Assembly: GCA_038503075.1 (NCBI GenBank)
Contig: JBCAML010000002.1
Span: 3,162,001 to 3,226,000, forward strand
Direction: 5' to 3'
Origin: Gyromitra esculenta
Taxonomy: Eukaryota; Ascomycota; Pezizomycetes; Pezizales; Discinaceae
DNA: 64,000 nucleotides
Shown here: positions 47,857 through 60,099 of the stretch, piece after piece
Layout of the letters: every line of letters begins with the position of its first letter
Numbering within the stretch: position 1 is the first letter of the stretch
Program-made: the position numbers and the translations under genes
The notes under the pieces: generated by a model
Told to the model about the DNA's origin: nothing
The model's database searches: none
Seen by the model: only the letters and a program-made list of their open reading frames with translations

Positions 47857-49900
47857 CGTTTGTTGGACGTTGCGAGTCGAGCCGCAGAATGAATAATGCG
47901 CAGCTTACCGTTATTTGGAGGCGGCGAAAGGTCGTTCTTTATGCCCGGAACTGGAGCAAAAAAAAAGACGGCTGACCCCAGTGCTATCCAACGGCGGCGA
48001 GCAAGAGCATGCGGGACGCCAAACCGGTGCCGATACTAGCCCACCACTGGTGCGACGCAGTCCTGGAGGCGAGAATACGGTCTTGTCAGGGACCAGAGCA
48101 CGGATGCCCCCCCTTATCCGCGATCTGAAGCAGCCAGCAAGTATGCCGGAAACTTAATCTACTGTACGCGAAATATGAATATGTGCACAACTCGTCTAGG
48201 GTTTAGTTCGTCCGAAGTTTTTTCTTTTTTTTACTGGGCCCCTTCTTCCACCTACTTTTATCGTTGGGGCGGCAGCTTCTCGGTCCAGTTGGAGATTAGA
48301 TCCGTGTGATGTATATATTGCGCGGGACGTGACGTGACGGATAACGCAGGGCGGGGTTAGAAAGTGTGCGGAGAAGGGAGGGTGTTGTTTCAGGCGTCTC
48401 AATGCCGTATTTTCTTGTACGAAGGTGCGCAGAAGAGAGATAGTGGTATTTTGGCACGGGCTAGACGAATGTATGTATCGAGGGAAGTAGTAGCGGTTGA
48501 GGCAGTAGCAGAGGAGAGGAAGCTGTGCGAGAAAAAGAATGGGAAAGAATCAATAGAACGCGTGCAAGACAGGCAGGGCAGGTGGCACGAGACACGATGC
48601 AAGAAGAATAAGAAGTGAGCAACAGGCTTCTGGAAGTTCTGGAAGGAAAAAAACTACAGGCTGGACCTGGGAGGTCTAGTGGTGTATGTGTCGGATGTAC
48701 AGATACCTACTGGGATTGGGACATCACAATAATATCGTATGCAGGGAACTATTGGCGTACAATTAGGATCTTACTTACAGCTGCAGTTATTTAATTGGAC
48801 GGGTGTAAAGGATGAGGACGGATGGGATGAAGAGGCCCAAGAGGAGCATTAGAATGGGGGACTCTAGGAGTGGAGGAAATCCAAGGGATGAACGATGGAG
48901 GTTAGTTACGAGTAGTAATTAGCCTCACAGTTTACGGAGGCGAAGCGGGGCCTTTTGGTGGCAGGCTCAGAAGCATCGCGGGGAACCGAAGAGCTGGTCC
49001 GTGTTCCTCTCGCCAGCCTACGAGAGCAAGAGTGGGGAAGGGAGGGGACGGGACGGAGGGGACGGGGGTTGGTCCCTTTGCTATCTTCATTCTGCATCAT
49101 TATCTTTTCCCTCGCTCACTCAATTATCTCTCCGTGTTTCGACGGGTTTCTTCCCCTCTTACTCTCTTGCCATCTATGCTTCAGGTGCAGTATCGGGTTG
49201 GAGATCAGGTGCGAGATTCACAAGAGAAAGAAAGAAAGTACATGTATGCAGAAGAAGAATCAGACGTTGCAAACAGCCAACAATCAGGCACTACTTGCAT
49301 TCAGCAGTATCAAAATCTACCGTCCTGACTCTTAGCATTGGGCACCTATAGAAACAAATGCAGAGGGAATTAGATCAAGGTTCTAGAGCATGTACGACAG
49401 TATGTAAGTGTACCTGCCGCCTGCTGTTGTACGTACATGTATCACTTACCACGGCACTACAATCGCCCAGTTCCACGCGCAAGGAATGATGCGATGACGA
49501 TATCCTACATTTGCCGTGACTAAACGGGAATGAGTGGGCGCCGTCTCTAGTGTCCCTTTCCCTTCTCTGCCTGTAGAGTAGTTCCTCATCCAACACCGAG
49601 GCTGTGCGTCTCGACCAGTCGTTCGGCGGGAAGGGTTTCGCCTCCACAACTTGGTTAGCCGCCGCCTAACCTCGCCTGTTCGCCGCACGATACCCAAGCT
49701 CACTCAGCATCCTTCCAAGTCGTTGACACGTTGCCTTGGGATAAATATGGCTATGTAACGATCATATATTTACTGCAGACAATTGACAGCCACACCGGTA
49801 CCAATTTACCACTTCGGACTTGCATTTCTTCAGGGCGCTTGAGAGAGGAAACCTCAACCTTGAAACCCCGGCCACGCGACTTGACAAAACGCCCAATTCA
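47857..49900. other. Promoter side of the cNMP/F-box gene and further spacer; no gene recognised
   Basis: G/A-rich sequence with several frames but no family motifs. Confidence 0.45.
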
Positions 49901-51284
49901 AGGGTCAAAGTAGAAACAAAGCCACAAATCTGAAATGCCAAGAGTTTCATACATTGTAAATTCTAGTCCTTAGATCGTCTTATGATGCTCCCCTCGCTGC
50001 AGCCCTATGAGCCGTTAGTCTTATTTCAGTAATTGTCCGAGAACGCAATGTAAGCCCCAAAGAAAAAGAAATGCGAGGCTTACGTCCGATTGGGCTGACA
50101 CATGGATCGAACAGTAAGCTTTGGTGATTGATGGTCAGGTACATTAGTGGTGCCGGTAACATTTGAAGATTTGGAGTCCATATGGAGCCGAGGCTAGCGC
50201 TAGATCCTTTCCCTGTAATGACAACATACCGCTTAGCTTCCACATATGTTCGTTGGGGTGGTTGAAGAATATCTTTAAGCCTTGAATTCTTACGTATTGC
50301 AGATCCCTCAGCTGAGAATATGATTTTCAAGAGGCTTACGAAAAGAAGAAAGCCCTAAAGCCCAGAGGCCGTGATTATGTATGCAAGATTCCACTTGATC
50401 CTTATATCTTTCTCTTCGACCACAACCCGTCCCAATAACCTTGCTTTGTGCTTTATGAGCGTTTATCGACCAATGTTTTATTAGAAATCCAAGATTTTGT
50501 TGATTCCTTCTATCCAATAGTTGTACGACTCCTAGCCCCAAATTCGCTTCGAACCCTGCTTTCTAACCATTATATAAGCGTCCTATACAAGGAGACATTC
50601 TAGTGATCAACAGCACATGCTGCATTGCCCCTTGCATTGGAGCGTTACACTGTGGGGAAACGAACCTACAAAGCGCTAATTCTAAGATTTGGGCCCAAAA
50701 CAATTGTTTTGAGTGAGATATAATGCCAACCAGCAGAATAAATTGCCATAATTTTATGGGGTATCTTAGCAGGTGGTAAATAATTAATCTTAATGAACAT
50801 AAAGGCTCACATTATATTTAAATAGACGCTAAAACCTTAGGTTTCACTTGAACAACTGTATATAGATTTTAAAAGTTGAATTCATAGCGGGAGTAGAGTC
50901 TTGCAGATGATTTTTTGTTGTGATGGCTATTGAGATCTACCTACATATATAAATACCGGCGGCAAGAGTAGTAATATATCGCTGTGTGACTTTATAGAAA
51001 CTATTGTGCGGCAGATACTCTATTTAGGGCTAGCAGGGATACTTGAAGCTTGATGGGTACACATCCGGGGATTCTTGTGCAGATTTTAGATAAATTAAAG
51101 ACATTCAGATATCTGATGAAGATCTTCAGCCTTGCGGGTCGCTAAAGTATCAGAAACGTGTAGCGCGACAACCTATTACATACGAGTGATAATCTATGGA
51201 TTATATTAGTATATACTGGTTTCACTAATTATAATTAAGCCCTGGTTATGTGAAGGTCAGTTGCTGGAATGAGAATCCTAAAGT
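49901..51284. other. AT-rich spacer; no gene recognised
   Basis: Minus-strand frames at 49980-50541 are somewhat longer than background but match no family I know. The remainder is very AT-rich with frequent TA dinucleotides, suggestive of decayed repeats. Confidence 0.45.
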
Positions 51285-51519
51285 ACCGTAATTTTTCGCA
51301 AATAACGAAAACAACTGGACTGGGCCCGCAGGATAGTATTCGCTTTCAGATTGGCCGAATAAATTTTGGGGCTCAGCCACAACTAGTGAATGAATACCAG
51401 GCGCTCCAGGCCCGGTCTAGAAAATAAGAACTCTGCTATCACTTCCAGTAAAATTAGAGTTCTCTCATGCAGGCCTGGGCTGGCCTGGCTGTTTTCGTTA
51501 TTTGCGAGAAAATACGGTA
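51285..51519. mobile_element. MITE-like element, TACCGTATT family, copy C (235 bp)
   Basis: The ends pair over ~31 nt (51285-51315 and 51489-51519) with few mismatches, sharing CGCAAATAACGAAAACA. The outer TACCGTA is common to copies A and B about 45 kb away. A second GC-rich inverted segment (CTGGnCTGGGC type) lies just inside the ends. No coding sequence is present. Confidence 0.87.
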
Positions 51520-54500
51520 TTACTAAAAGTGTCTTTGAGTTGATGAAGGTCCTTTCGCAGGGGTTCCAACTTAGTGGGTCGTATTTTATCTGTACGTTGG
51601 CTATAGAGGTATAGCGATGTATAAATTTTTCTCCCTCTTGGTCTTGGTGCTGGTTTGTTCTTGGGAGTAAAGGAAACACAAACAATAAACTACACAAAAG
51701 CCGAGTGATTCTCTATGACGTGACTTCCACAACTAGATCGGCGGTAATCAATACCGTATCTCATTAGTGCAATTATTATATAGACAAGGTATCTCGCTAT
51801 TACCTTGTTGACCCCGAAAAAAAGAAAAGAAAAGAAGTTACAGAATGGTATCGGTCAATCGATCTGTCTCAGGCCTGCACCGCATCGGAACAATCGGCTT
51901 CGTATTCAAGCAACGCACAGACAACGGTAGATATTAATTGACGATTCTTGAGATGTGCGTAAGAATCCGCTAGATAGGCGGATCAGCAAGGCAGAAGTTA
52001 TAACGAGGTTAAATTTCAAGTTAACCCCAACTATTTTGATTTGACGAGAATTCTCATTATATTCTTCGTCTCGCAGATTCCTTCTTTGGTTTGTGTTTGT
52101 AAATATATATCATGAAAAGCCGGGGTTTGAAACGGTGCACACCGTTTTGATGTGGAATCAGTAATTTTCAGGAGCAATCCACTCGAGGTACTGTGTTAAA
52201 TCACAAGCGGCATTGAAGGTGAAATAAAGAGAGGTCGACTGCGGTATAGGCAGAATGGGGGGCCTGAAATATTCTCCAAGTATCAAGTCGTGAAAGAAAC
52301 AAATATACTAAAATGCTACAAACGATCTGAACATCTTATCGTCATGATCACTATCTATATCTGCCTTGAGAGTTCTGCACCACGATTCATCAGCGCGGCA
52401 GTAACGCCCGTATCTGCATGCAAGCGAGACGTCATTTTAATCATCTTCGCTCAATTCGAAGTGGTGCATATGTGTGCTCGCTATTTTTTCCCAAACGAAG
52501 CACAGTTCTATGTAGGGTGGGGGCGTAGAAACGTCCGATGGCTATCATGGATACGGCTACGATCTAACGAAGTACTCTAGAGTAGACTGCATGTATATTA
52601 TGCTGTATTTCTAGTACCCTCGCTTATCGTGGGTTGCAAAGTGGTTCCAGAACGCACTCAACCTTGAGGAGTAAATGTACGAGAAACGAACATGGCGTAA
52701 TAGAAAAGTTTTCAGTAGTGAGAGCTTGCAGAAAAATTTCAGCCTCATCCAAAGGTGTTCAGAAAATCACTTATTTTAATGGCTGCGGAAGCATCATCGT
52801 GAGTGTGGGTGTGTTAGGTATAGGTCTATAGCCAATTGTAGTCTGGTTCGCCGGCGATCGGGCTTGTGCTGGATTCGTAATTGAGAGAAAGAAGAAAGTC
52901 AAGCCAAAAGGAGGGGAATCGAAGATTCAATTGTTAATGAATCCTATTTGCGTTCTTGTCTATGGTACCGGTGTTGACATCACAGTCACGATAAATCACT
53001 CGTAAATAGTATACTGCGGGCTGGTGCACAATAGATGTATAAAATAAGTGATAAGTTTTTAATAATATGATTCTTTCTCGTACAAATTTGTACTATTTCT
53101 CTACTCTCCTACATAAGCGCTTACTAAAGGATTTAGGCCTGGGATTGAGGGCTTCGTAACTAGGCTAGTTGGTTGAAGTTAATCAGGACCTAAAAACCGT
53201 ATATCCAACATGAGCATTGGGATACATGTGCGACTCTCTGTTTCGCCATTTATGCGTTACATTTACTCACTTACTGCTTGTTGCTTAGCGTTTATATATA
53301 TTTTTTATCTACACTTGGTCTTTATTTGCTAACTTGTTGCCTATAATCAAAAATTTGCGTGTCTCCGCGATCGTGTTAGCAACAAAATAAAACTCCAAAT
53401 CGAAAGCCCACCAATTATGGAGGGAAAAAAATCGTTCATATTCTTGGAATTGCCCAAAAACTCTTAGGTGCTTTTAATGGGAAGGATATGCGGTTAGAAT
53501 ACCAGGTTCTTGTGCTGTGCGTGATTAGGATCGAGTTTCAGTTTCCGCGGTCAGTGCGTAGGTCTTCCTGGGGCTTTGGAAAAATTTAAATAACTAATAA
53601 GCTGAAATATATATTTTAGTCGGTTTTCGGTTTTGTTTAGCTACTGATTCTAAAATATGCACATTTTTGACCGCGGGCAGTGAATGTATTTGTAGTTAGG
53701 TTGAGCAAGGACCGTTGAGTGTAAAGTTCGACCGTAGATTTTGGATCTTGTTATCTGTTATGCAGATAAAGGGTGATTCGCTAGGCTTGCTCCCGTCCCC
53801 CACTGCCAGGAATTCGCCCGCAAGGGGCAATACCTGGACGAGTAATTACATGTAATGTTATAATGTGGCACTCTGGCGCTACGGGGATTTATTTTCGTGA
53901 TAAGTAACAGCGCATAACTACCTAAAAATGCGATACTAAAAGAAAAATGAGTTGTATGTCCCAAAATTTAGCTGTTTTCATATTTTTACATGTAGTTTCC
54001 AAAGCTTCTTTTTATTTTATTTTTAACTTTCCTACATATAGATATAGTGTGGGCGTGTGGAAAGGCAATGAAGAAATATTGGGTTAGAACGTGGCTAGGA
54101 GACTGCTGGGTTTATTTCTCGCCATATTACTTTCCGAGAATTGCTATCTTCTTTTAGTTGAGTCACAAGGGATAGGGTAGGTCTGGAGAATAGTTATCGC
54201 AAATATCGCTCTGATGATCTACTTAAACCACCTAGCTATTGTTTGTAAAGTGCAAGTGGGATTGCTGAAATCGCTGCCAGCAAAAAAGGAAAACACCTTC
54301 AATAAAGTAAGGTGAAGAAAACAATGGGAAATCGTATAGAAAGTAACTGTGGAAGCGAGCTATCAGCCGAAAAGAGTAAAAAACTGGTATCGACGAGGTC
54401 TTTGAAGGAGAGAAAATAAGAACAAAAACCGTAAAAATAGTTGGTTCCCGGTTAAAACCTATTTTCTTTCCCCCATAGCCCCCATCCACCTTTTCGACCC

Positions 54501-54625
54501 ATCCAATAATAAAGAAGAAAACGAAGCTTAAGGCTGAAAATGAATAAAAGACACCATTCCAAAATTACGCCAGACAATAACTATGCTTTACAAACAACCT
54601 CTTTCACACCCGACTACTAAAGAGT
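51520..54625. other. AT-rich gene desert; no gene recognised
   Basis: Dense stop codons on both strands and long T/A tracts (for example 53280-53330 and 54010-54030). A near-palindrome AACGGTGCACACCGTT sits at about 52131-52146. A lone TACCGTATCTC at about 51751 resembles one end of the neighbouring MITE family. Nothing else is interpretable. Confidence 0.45.
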
Positions 54626-57600
54626 CTAGCGCCATTTGTTCTTCCCCAACCCTGCACCGCCCATACTTTCTCTCACTGCCCGTTCTCTAATTTGCCCTTC
54701 CCTAATCTGCCCTAATAATGCCTCCTTACTGATTCGCAGACCCGCCGCACCGTTAGCTGTCATCCTTCTCGCGCTCATTTTGACACCAACACCCCTAGGA
54801 CTCAACACCGTTGTCATGCTTCCGTTATTCTCTTTTTCTGGCCGTGGCATTCTACGTGCGTGTCCAATCCTAAACATATTGCCGTTAGGGCTGATTTGCG
54901 AGGAGCTTGAGGGACTTCTCCGTTTGCTGTGCGCGCCCGCGGTCGATTTTCTCATTGAGCCTTTTGAGGGTCTAGCATTTGCTCGCCAGGGTTTCGATTC
55001 ATCGGAAGATGAACCAGAGTCCCCGAACGCTTCCGCATCGGATTGAACTCGATTGATGGCTTGGTCTGTATCGAACGTCCTGAGTGGTGAGTTTGAGGAA
55101 GTGGGCAATGGTATATCCGCGACACTGACATCTTTGTTCTTGGATAAGAATCCTACTTCTAACCTGTTATTCCTTGGCCTGATTGGAGGAGCAATGATCC
55201 CCTGCGATGCTTCGATTGGCGGCGAGAGATCCCTTCTGATTTGGATGGGTGGCCGCTCTCTTTCGATAGGCTCATCGTAGATGGATTCCTCGAATATAAC
55301 TGAGTTTTCCTCGAATCGTTTTCTTTTCGATTCGTCACTTTTCGATACATTCAATGGAAATGTATCCTCCGCTTCGTCCTGCCACCGCACTCTCTTTTTT
55401 AGGTCCGATTTTCTTCCAAATTTAACTCCTTTCTTGGGGGTCTTCACCTTGACGGGTTTTGGCGACGGCTTTGGAAGCATAGACTGTGAGGAGGCTTCTG
55501 TGATATTGAATGATGGCGGCCTCATGGGAGACGGAATGCTGCTGAGCGGGAGATTGGATCTCCTGCGGTTTGGCGTACTTTTTAGTTGGGGCTTATAACT
55601 ATCCGTCGAGATTAACTCTCCGCTTGGCTTGATGATGTGAGAAACGGCATCTGATGCGCCTTTCTGGACCTCAAAAAGTAGCCTTTTCGCCTCACCAATC
55701 GCCTGTTCTTCCGAAAACTCTATTTCGTCTATCCTGCTGAGCGTAGCAACCGTCTCAAAGTGTGCTTTTGAGAGGATCTGCACCATAGACGAAAAATCGA
55801 CATCTGTTTCCACAATAGCACGTAAAACATCCCGTTCCGCGGTCATCCTCAGAAGATTGGCCTCGCAAGTTACTGCAGAAACATCGGTTTCTACGACACC
55901 ATCAATTAATTGAAGAGTTCGTAGGCTTGTTTGTAAGGCGTGATCAATGACCTTCTCCCAACTTGGTCCAGCAAGCCTTTGTTGAAGGTACCTTTGATTA
56001 GTTTTCAGCTCTGATAGAACCTTTTCTGCCTCCTCTCGCATCTTGTAAACGGCTACTGGCGGTTTTTGATAACGCAGATTCTCAAAGACATGGTCGAAAG
56101 CACCCATCCATGCGGTGATAAGTGATATCCGTCTTTCTACCATTCGCATACTCTTTAAGTCGTTAATTCTCTCCTTCTGTAGATCTTTTGATTGCTCGTA
56201 TGCTGCCTTCAATTTTCTTATCCCTTCCTTCATCGCTACATCCTTTAAAGTCCCCTGCTTGACTATTTTCTCCATCGCCTCTTTTGTGGAGTCGTTCAAT
56301 CGCCTCTTGAGTTCTTCTACTTCATTTCGGAGCTCGTAGATGGCCTTTACATATTGACTGACATGCCTGTTGACATTCATCGTGTTCCTAGAAATCTTTG
56401 TTTTAATCTTCTTCGCACGGTCGGCATATTTGAGAGTGTTGTGGGTTTCTTCGTAATGCTGACTGGAGGGGCTGACACAAACAATCATAACTGTCTTGCA
56501 GTTACCACCCAACGAGAATTTAAGTAGACGTGTGAGCTTCGAATCTCTGTATGGGACGTGGTTGGACTTGTGAGGGTCACACAGTGCGTTGATGCAGTTT
56601 CCAAGCGCTACCAGAGATCAAATTAGTCTAGATTACCTCATAAATTATGCAATTGAAATGACCCACCGAGCAAAGACCTGTTAATATTTGCTCCCTCTAG
56701 CAATCTTTCACCTCTGTTTTTTGTGGCTGATGCACGCTCACTTCCAGCAAGATCAATGATTGATAAGGTAGCAACCATATGATTCTCCGACAGTCCCGCC
56801 GTTCTCGGCTTTTGCATAACATTAATTTGTAATACCGCATGCGAACGAGAGGAGGTGGCGTTTGCCTCTGTTGGAGACATAGTTCGATTGGTGTTACCCA
56901 TCAAAATCATATTCATAACTTCCGTCACATTCTTTGGTGAGTGTGTCGATAACCCAGCAACAGCGATGTTCTGATTTGTATCTTCTCGAAGCTGGAGTCC
57001 TTGTTTACTTCCGCCAGGAATGAGAAGGTCTCTGATTGTCTCGTTGTAGATTTCGAGGTAAGAGAGCGTAAGCTCAATATCCTTATCGTCGGCTAGGGCA
57101 TTTATGCGCTCGAATAACTCGGCACACGTGAGGAAAATGATTCCGGGATGTTGTGGGGTTCCGCTAATGGTGTGCGTTTTTCCACATCCCGTAGCTCCGT
57201 ACGCAAATACCGTGGAGTTAAATCCGTCTAACACACTGTCCAACAGTGACTTCGTAGTAGCTTCATAGACATCCTCTTGTGTCGCATTCTCATCAAACAC
57301 CTTATCGAATCCAAACCGCATATCCTTGACCCTTTTACCCTGTGGTAAAATCGTTTTCTGGTATCGTGCAACAGGATTGTCTTCCGGTGGATCGAATACT
57401 CTGGTAAGAATGATTAATGTCAATTTCTGCCACGGTAGAGCGAGGGTTTATTTTACAGAACACGGTCGTCTAGAACCTTGACAACGCTCCGAACCCCTTT
57501 GCCTGTGAGTTTTGGCGGCGGCATACAGGCTAGGGAGCCATCCCCAAAGAAGGTCGGCGCATCTTCAATTCGGGTTCTAAGGCAGATCAGTTATGGGTGT

Positions 57601-57797
57601 TCCATGATTGGGGGAGAAGGGAAACGGAAACCGACATTTGAGCCGCTTCCCGAATAGTGAAGGGTCGCACTCGCACTATAGAATAAAACTCGTTAGAAAT
57701 ATCCTCTAGGATATATATTTTTTAAGTAGACGAGGGAAGAGCCCTACTCACCCGCAACACAAATTGATGACCTTTCGACCATCCTCGGATTTACCAT
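54626..57797 (-). CDS. KIP3: Kinesin-8 motor protein (Kip3/Klp5-type)
   Basis: Minus-strand exons 57797-57752, 57675-57636, 57576-57457, 57400-56667 and 56607-54626 sum to 2922 nt (973 aa) in frame. The motor begins almost at the N-terminus ([19 protein letters not shown]). Nucleotide-binding motifs are P-loop [14 protein letters not shown] (~132-145), switch [14 protein letters not shown] and switch [11 protein letters not shown]. The segment [17 protein letters not shown] and [19 protein letters not shown] is characteristic of kinesin-8. The neck is [20 protein letters not shown], followed by a coiled-coil-prone region ([20 protein letters not shown]), then a Ser/Pro/basic tail that can bind microtubules. 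Kinesin-8s walk to plus ends and limit microtubule length in mitosis and nuclear positioning. The start ATG (57797) was chosen because it is the first in frame; a second ATG lies five codons later. Three tiny 5' exons are unusual but phase-consistent. Confidence 0.95.
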
Positions 57798-58314
57798 CAA
57801 ATTAAAGAAAATCCAAATAATATGACACCCTGTCGTGAAAGAGGAGAGTTAATAATTATAAATACTGATGTTTATACCACTCGATATTGTCGTTGGTGGT
57901 GTGCCTTTGATCTTGGTGCTGGTCGTTGTCGTTGGCGTACCGTTAAAACATGAGGGGGCAGTTGGAGGTTATGAGCCAGCTATGGTGTTTGTTTAGGCAC
58001 GCCAAGATAGACGCAGGATCTGCAGGGCCCGTTGCCGTGGCAACGCAAACCGCAGGCCACCAACAACGAACACGACATCATTCTGTCAGGGTACCTAACC
58101 TACAGCACCACAACGTGTCTCCATTTGGTAGTCCTGGCTCCCGAGACCCTTCTGAGATAAGATTGTCCTGGAAACCCCTTTGAGCGACCCTTATAGTGCT
58201 ATAGCTGAACCGCCCTATAAGAATTCTGGATACAAGAATATTCGCCCTGCAAGAATGTGATTTGAGGAACAGCGCTATTTTGTATAGGAAAATAAGAATA
58301 TCGCTATGTAAGAG
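57798..58314. other. Upstream of the kinesin gene; no gene recognised
   Basis: It should contain the minus-strand kinesin promoter. Repetitive GTTGTCGTTGGYG-like units occur near 57887-57940. Frames here have no family features. Confidence 0.45.
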
Positions 58315-58417
58315 TACTCAAGCGGCCGGAATCTTTTCAGCTCATGTGATCAGCTAATGAGAAGTTAACCTGTCAAATCGGGTCACATGACCTGAAAAGA
58401 TTTCGGCCGCTTGAGTA
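58315..58417. mobile_element. Very short MITE-like element with TACTCAAGCGGCCG ends (103 bp)
   Basis: 35-nt terminal inverted repeats (58315-58349 and 58383-58417) differ at only two or three positions. The loop between them is 33 nt. The outer TA dinucleotides fit a Tc1/mariner-type TA target. It is nearly all inverted repeat and would fold into one long hairpin. Confidence 0.88.
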
Positions 58418-58811
58418 TTCTTAACAATTATGAAAAATCTGTTAGGGTATTCTTATAAAAATTATGGGGTTAGGGTTTTCGGAAATGCGGCAGTTCTTGA
58501 TTTAGATACTTTGCTGCTTAGAATGAGGAGATTCCTGTTTTAGTTCCTGCCATTCCCCCATATATTACCGATATTAAAAAATTCACATAGGTCATGAACA
58601 GTCACCCGGTTTTGCTATAATAATACTCGCCTTATAACGATATCCTAGCGCACCCCAAATATATTCCCAGGGGGTGATTCAACTGTATAACTCAGGTACC
58701 CACAATCTAGTTCTGGCTTAATGTAACCAGTTGTACTGGAGATCTAGTGCATATATTCATTTTAGAGCGGTTCTCATGAAGGTTCTCGATTTGGCGATTA
58801 TGATTAAAGTA
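58418..58811. other. No gene recognised
   Basis: AT-rich spacer between two inverted-repeat elements. Confidence 0.45.
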
Positions 58812-59048
58812 CTACGGATGTAGGGGTAAATGACGAGAACTGTGGCACAGAAGTTGCTTTCGATAACACAAAATACAAACCACATTCTAACCCGATCATG
58901 AAAATAGATGTAACAGTGCAAAGTAAGTTTTGTTCTAGATACTATATCAAATAGAAATTGATAACTGTATTGATGTTGAGGAGATATGATTGCTGAGAAG
59001 TCGGAGAAGGTACGCCGCAGTTCGTCATATTTACCCCTACACCCGTAG
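58812..59048. mobile_element. MITE-like element with TGTAGGGGTAAAT ends (237 bp)
   Basis: About 35 nt at 58812-58846 pairs with 59014-59048 with a few mismatches and a small indel. Both ends share GTGTAGGGGTAAAT or GATGTAGGGGTAAAT inward. The interior carries no credible coding frame. Confidence 0.75.
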
Positions 59049-60099
59049 CACATGTAATGTTACTTGTGGGTAAATGTGTATCATGTGTGCTATGTGTAGT
59101 AGAGTTACCAATAGAGTCGTAAAGGCACAAGCCGAAGCCCGTGGTGATATTTCAGCCGAAGGAAACTATTAGATACGAGGAGCCGCTATATGTAGAAATG
59201 CGATGGTGAAATTTGATTTCATTGGGGATCCTGGGAGATAAGAGTTTTTTTATTTGCTCAAGGGCATTACTGTGGCGGAAATCACTGTCTAATTGATCTT
59301 CACCCTTACCAACGGGTTGGACACATAGGGCACACATAATATTCCCCAGCAAACTTGACAGTAGATATTTATGATGAATGAATTCGAGGATGCCACTTAG
59401 TAATGCAACACATGCAGCTATGGAAGCAGATGAAATTTTAAATTCATGTAGCATAATATCAGCTAGAATAGGGTGATTTATTTGGGTTAGTTACTAACTT
59501 TGGCTGTTGTTGATAAATTTAACGATGCGTGTTAGCGTTGCACTATTAAGCGGCACCCCCGAGTACAATATAGAAAACCACCTCATGACAACACTCAGGC
59601 CACTCTTAAATCGCCCTAACAGCTTCCTAGGTACATTGCCTGCAACTTCCTCTAGGGCGTCGTCGCTAGCGTGTGTACAATCTTAAGGTATAGAAAAAAA
59701 CAAAACCACTACGCTAATAAAAAAGAGGGCGTGAAAAACACAAGAAAAGCAAGAATCTTACATTTGGAATTAGGAAACCAGAGTCCAGAGATAATAATGA
59801 GAAAATAGGGTGTCAACCATGATGTCCGCTAAAAAAACAACAAGTAACGAAGTAGAAAGGAATCGCAAAGAGTATATTGCGATTCCAGCTCAAGTAATAC
59901 GCTCGTATGCTTCCCAAAAAGTCAATAAAACCCACCATAAACCCATTCCCGATTCCCAGCCAACCCAAACAAAATAAAAAGTGAAAAACGCCCCCATCCG
60001 CGCGCTCCGGTCCGATTTATACCAACCTCAGGGAAAAAAAAACAAAGCAAGATGATATAAAACGTGTCGTTTTCCTGTTGTATGTTCATGTTCATAATT
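59049..60099. other. 3' flank of the IQGAP gene; no gene recognised
   Basis: AT-rich sequence without supported frames. The part next to 60100 is the likely 3' UTR of the minus-strand gene. Confidence 0.45.

Noticed and set aside
49980..50541. Possible transposase remnant on the minus strand
   Set aside because: Two overlapping frames of 77 and 116 codons show no DDE, HTH or other transposase motif that I can recognise.
51383..51697. 104-codon minus-strand frame
   Set aside because: Partly made of the terminal inverted repeat of the MITE at 51285-51519; no independent coding evidence.
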